NCBI GenBank assembly: GCA_038232935.1
Contig: JBBSMX010000056.1
Location: 1 to 23,855 of the forward strand
Length of the DNA: 23,855 nucleotides
Reading direction: 5' to 3'
From: JBBSMX01 sp038232935
GTDB lineage: Bacteria; Bacteroidota; Rhodothermia; Rhodothermales; JANQRZ01
The notes under the pieces were generated by a model. The model had not been told where the DNA came from. It made no database searches and saw only the letters and a list, made by a program, of their open reading frames with translations. This document shows, piece by piece, positions 22,971-23,855 of this stretch. The translations under genes and the position numbers were made by a program. Every line of letters starts with the position of its first letter. Positions within the stretch are counted from its first letter, which is position 1.

Positions 22971-23589
22971 CGGGGTTGAGCGCCTCGGGCTCGGGTTCGA
23001 GATTGATGAGGAGTTCTGTACGCTCGTGGGCGAAGGCGGGATCGTTAAGAAGCTGCTCGATCTCGCGCGGGCGTGGTAGCTCGTCGAGCGCGGCGAGCCC
23101 GAACTGTTCGAGGAAGAAGTCGGTCGTCCCGTAGAGCAGCGGCCGACCCACGGCCTCGCTGCGGCCGACGACGGCGACGAACTTCTTTTCGAGCAGCTTC
23201 TTCAGCGCGTAGTCGGCGTCGACGCCGCGAACGAAGTCGATTTCGGGCTTGGTGACAGGTTGCTTATATGCAATAACGGCCAACGTTTCCAGCAGCGACC
23301 GGCTCAGCCGCCGCTCCTCCTCCGCCTCGACGAACGCCCGCACGAACGGCGCAACCTCGCGCACCGTCGCCATCCGGTAGCCCCCGGCCCACGCCCGAAT
23401 CCGAAACGCCCGCCCCGACTCGCGATACGCGTGGTTGAGCCCTTCGACCGCCTCCTCCACCGCCGCCGCATCGACCTCCTCGTTGCCCGTGACGGAAGCG
23501 TAGACCGCTGCCACGGTCGCGGCGCTCACGGGATCGTCGGCGGCAAAGATGAGCGCCTCGGCGACACGCTCGAGCGTGGCGTTATCCAT
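22948..23589 (-). CDS. scpB: ScpB, segregation and condensation protein B
   Basis: Winged-helix partner of the SMC-ScpA condensin complex, which binds ScpA and helps compact and segregate chromosomes; 213 residues. The core (about 95-175) contains the family signature LSRSLLETLAVIAYKQPVTKPEID and the second winged helix YGTTDFFLEQFGLAALDELP. The conserved VIAYKQP stretch is encoded by AT-rich codons containing a copy of the dispersed 11-mer. The ATG overlaps the scpA stop by eight bases, and the end overlaps the rluB start by 23 bases. Confidence 0.93.
   Translation of the reverse strand: MDNATLERVAEALIFAADDPVSAATVAAVYASVTGNEEVDAAAVEEAVEGLNHAYRESGRAFRIRAWAGGYRMATVREVAPFVRAFVEAEEERRLSRSLLETLAVIAYKQPVTKPEIDFVRGVDADYALKKLLEKKFVAVVGRSEAVGRPLLYGTTDFFLEQFGLAALDELPRPREIEQLLNDPAFAHERTELLINLEPEPEALNPDAEPATE
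23269..23279 (-). repeat. Dispersed 11-mer CCGTTATTGCA, copy 5 (inside scpB)
   Basis: Exact copy on the minus strand, in the scpB codons for V105, I106 and A107 plus two bases of A104. Codons GTT ATT GCA TAT here differ from the G/C-ending choices of the surrounding gene, so the word seems kept at the DNA level while the conserved VIAY protein sequence is respected. Confidence 0.85.
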
Positions 23590-23855
23590 CGTGCTTCTCC
23601 TGTGTGGCGTGGACGGCGGCTTTGAGCGAGTCGTGAACGGGCGGTCTCTCTCCCAGTGCCAGCCAGAAATCCTCGCTCGTCACCCCGTCCACGATCCGCA
23701 CGGCGTGGCGCTGAACGAGTTCGAGAATCGCCAGAAAGGTGGTGATGACGAACGGCTTCGACCGGCGAGCGACGAGGCTGACGAACGACGTGCGGCCGTT
23801 GCGGATGCGGTGGAGCACGTACGCCTGCTGCTCCTCGACGGTGTAGTCGTAGCGC
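23582..23855 (-). CDS. scpA: ScpA, segregation and condensation protein A, C-terminal part
   Basis: The window's right edge cuts this gene; 90 codons are visible, from RYDYTVEEQQAYVLHRI to KHDG. The part FVITTFLAILELVQRHAVRI is the conserved C-terminal kleisin winged helix that contacts the SMC head. It overlaps scpB by eight bases. The internal GTG at 23818 is not the true start because the coding sequence continues upstream in frame to the edge. Confidence 0.88.
   Translation of the reverse strand, partial: RYDYTVEEQQAYVLHRIRNGRTSFVSLVARRSKPFVITTFLAILELVQRHAVRIVDGVTSEDFWLALGERPPVHDSLKAAVHATQEKHDG

Noticed and set aside
1..23855. CRISPR arrays and tRNA or rRNA genes
   Set aside because: No regularly spaced direct repeats and no tRNA arm patterns or rRNA-like stretches were seen on either strand.

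Overview
The window is GC-rich, gene-dense bacterial DNA. Few genes have a Shine-Dalgarno sequence, genes often overlap by 4 to 52 bases, and the content (LolC/E-type permease, MoeB-rhodanese fusion, CrtO-like carotenoid oxidoreductase, scpA-scpB-rluB) would fit a Bacteroidota/Rhodothermota-type organism such as the Salinibacter/Rubricoccus lineages. That assignment is an inference from style and gene content, not from a marker gene.

Layout. 1-61 (-): N-terminus of an IS630-type transposase running off the left edge. 178-2705 (+): LolC/E-like permease, PrxQ-type peroxiredoxin, MoaD and MoaE. 2802-7144 (+): phosphate acetyltransferase, MscS channel, macro-domain hydrolase, GT-C-like membrane protein. 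7093-8001 (-): RES/Xre toxin-antitoxin pair, its toxin end overlapping the preceding gene tail to tail. 8101-11070 (-): purC, a LacI-family regulator and a degenerate ThiD-like kinase. 11071-11545: the only long gene-free stretch, with a dif-like inverted repeat next to a tyrosine recombinase (11546-12511, +). 12557-16242 (+): CrtO-like oxidoreductase with a split base composition, MoeB-rhodanese, miaA. 16267-20596 (-): a tight operon of Xaa-Pro aminopeptidase, GT2 glycosyltransferase, RsbW-like kinase and a GT-C/methyltransferase fusion. 20630-23855 (-): scpA (partial), scpB, rluB, guaB.

The most striking signal is not a gene. An 11-base word, CCGTTATTGCA, occurs five times exactly (2791, 5643 on +; 16252, 22094, 23269 on -) and once with one mismatch (11174), where about 0.01 or fewer would be expected by chance. 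Three copies end exactly at a start codon (pta, the GT-C gene, guaB), one lies between convergent genes, and one is written into scpB codons that are AT-rich for their surroundings. The two + copies precede the three - copies, with the dif-like site and recombinase between the two groups. It behaves like a genome-wide dispersed signal (uptake, chromosome-organisation or regulatory), and I do not recognise it.

How the genes fit together: MoaD, MoaE and MoeB-rhodanese belong to molybdopterin/sulfur-carrier chemistry. PurC, the ThiD-like kinase and GuaB touch purine metabolism and its thiamine branch. The 16.3-19.5 kb operon looks like envelope glycan synthesis with a signalling kinase embedded in it.
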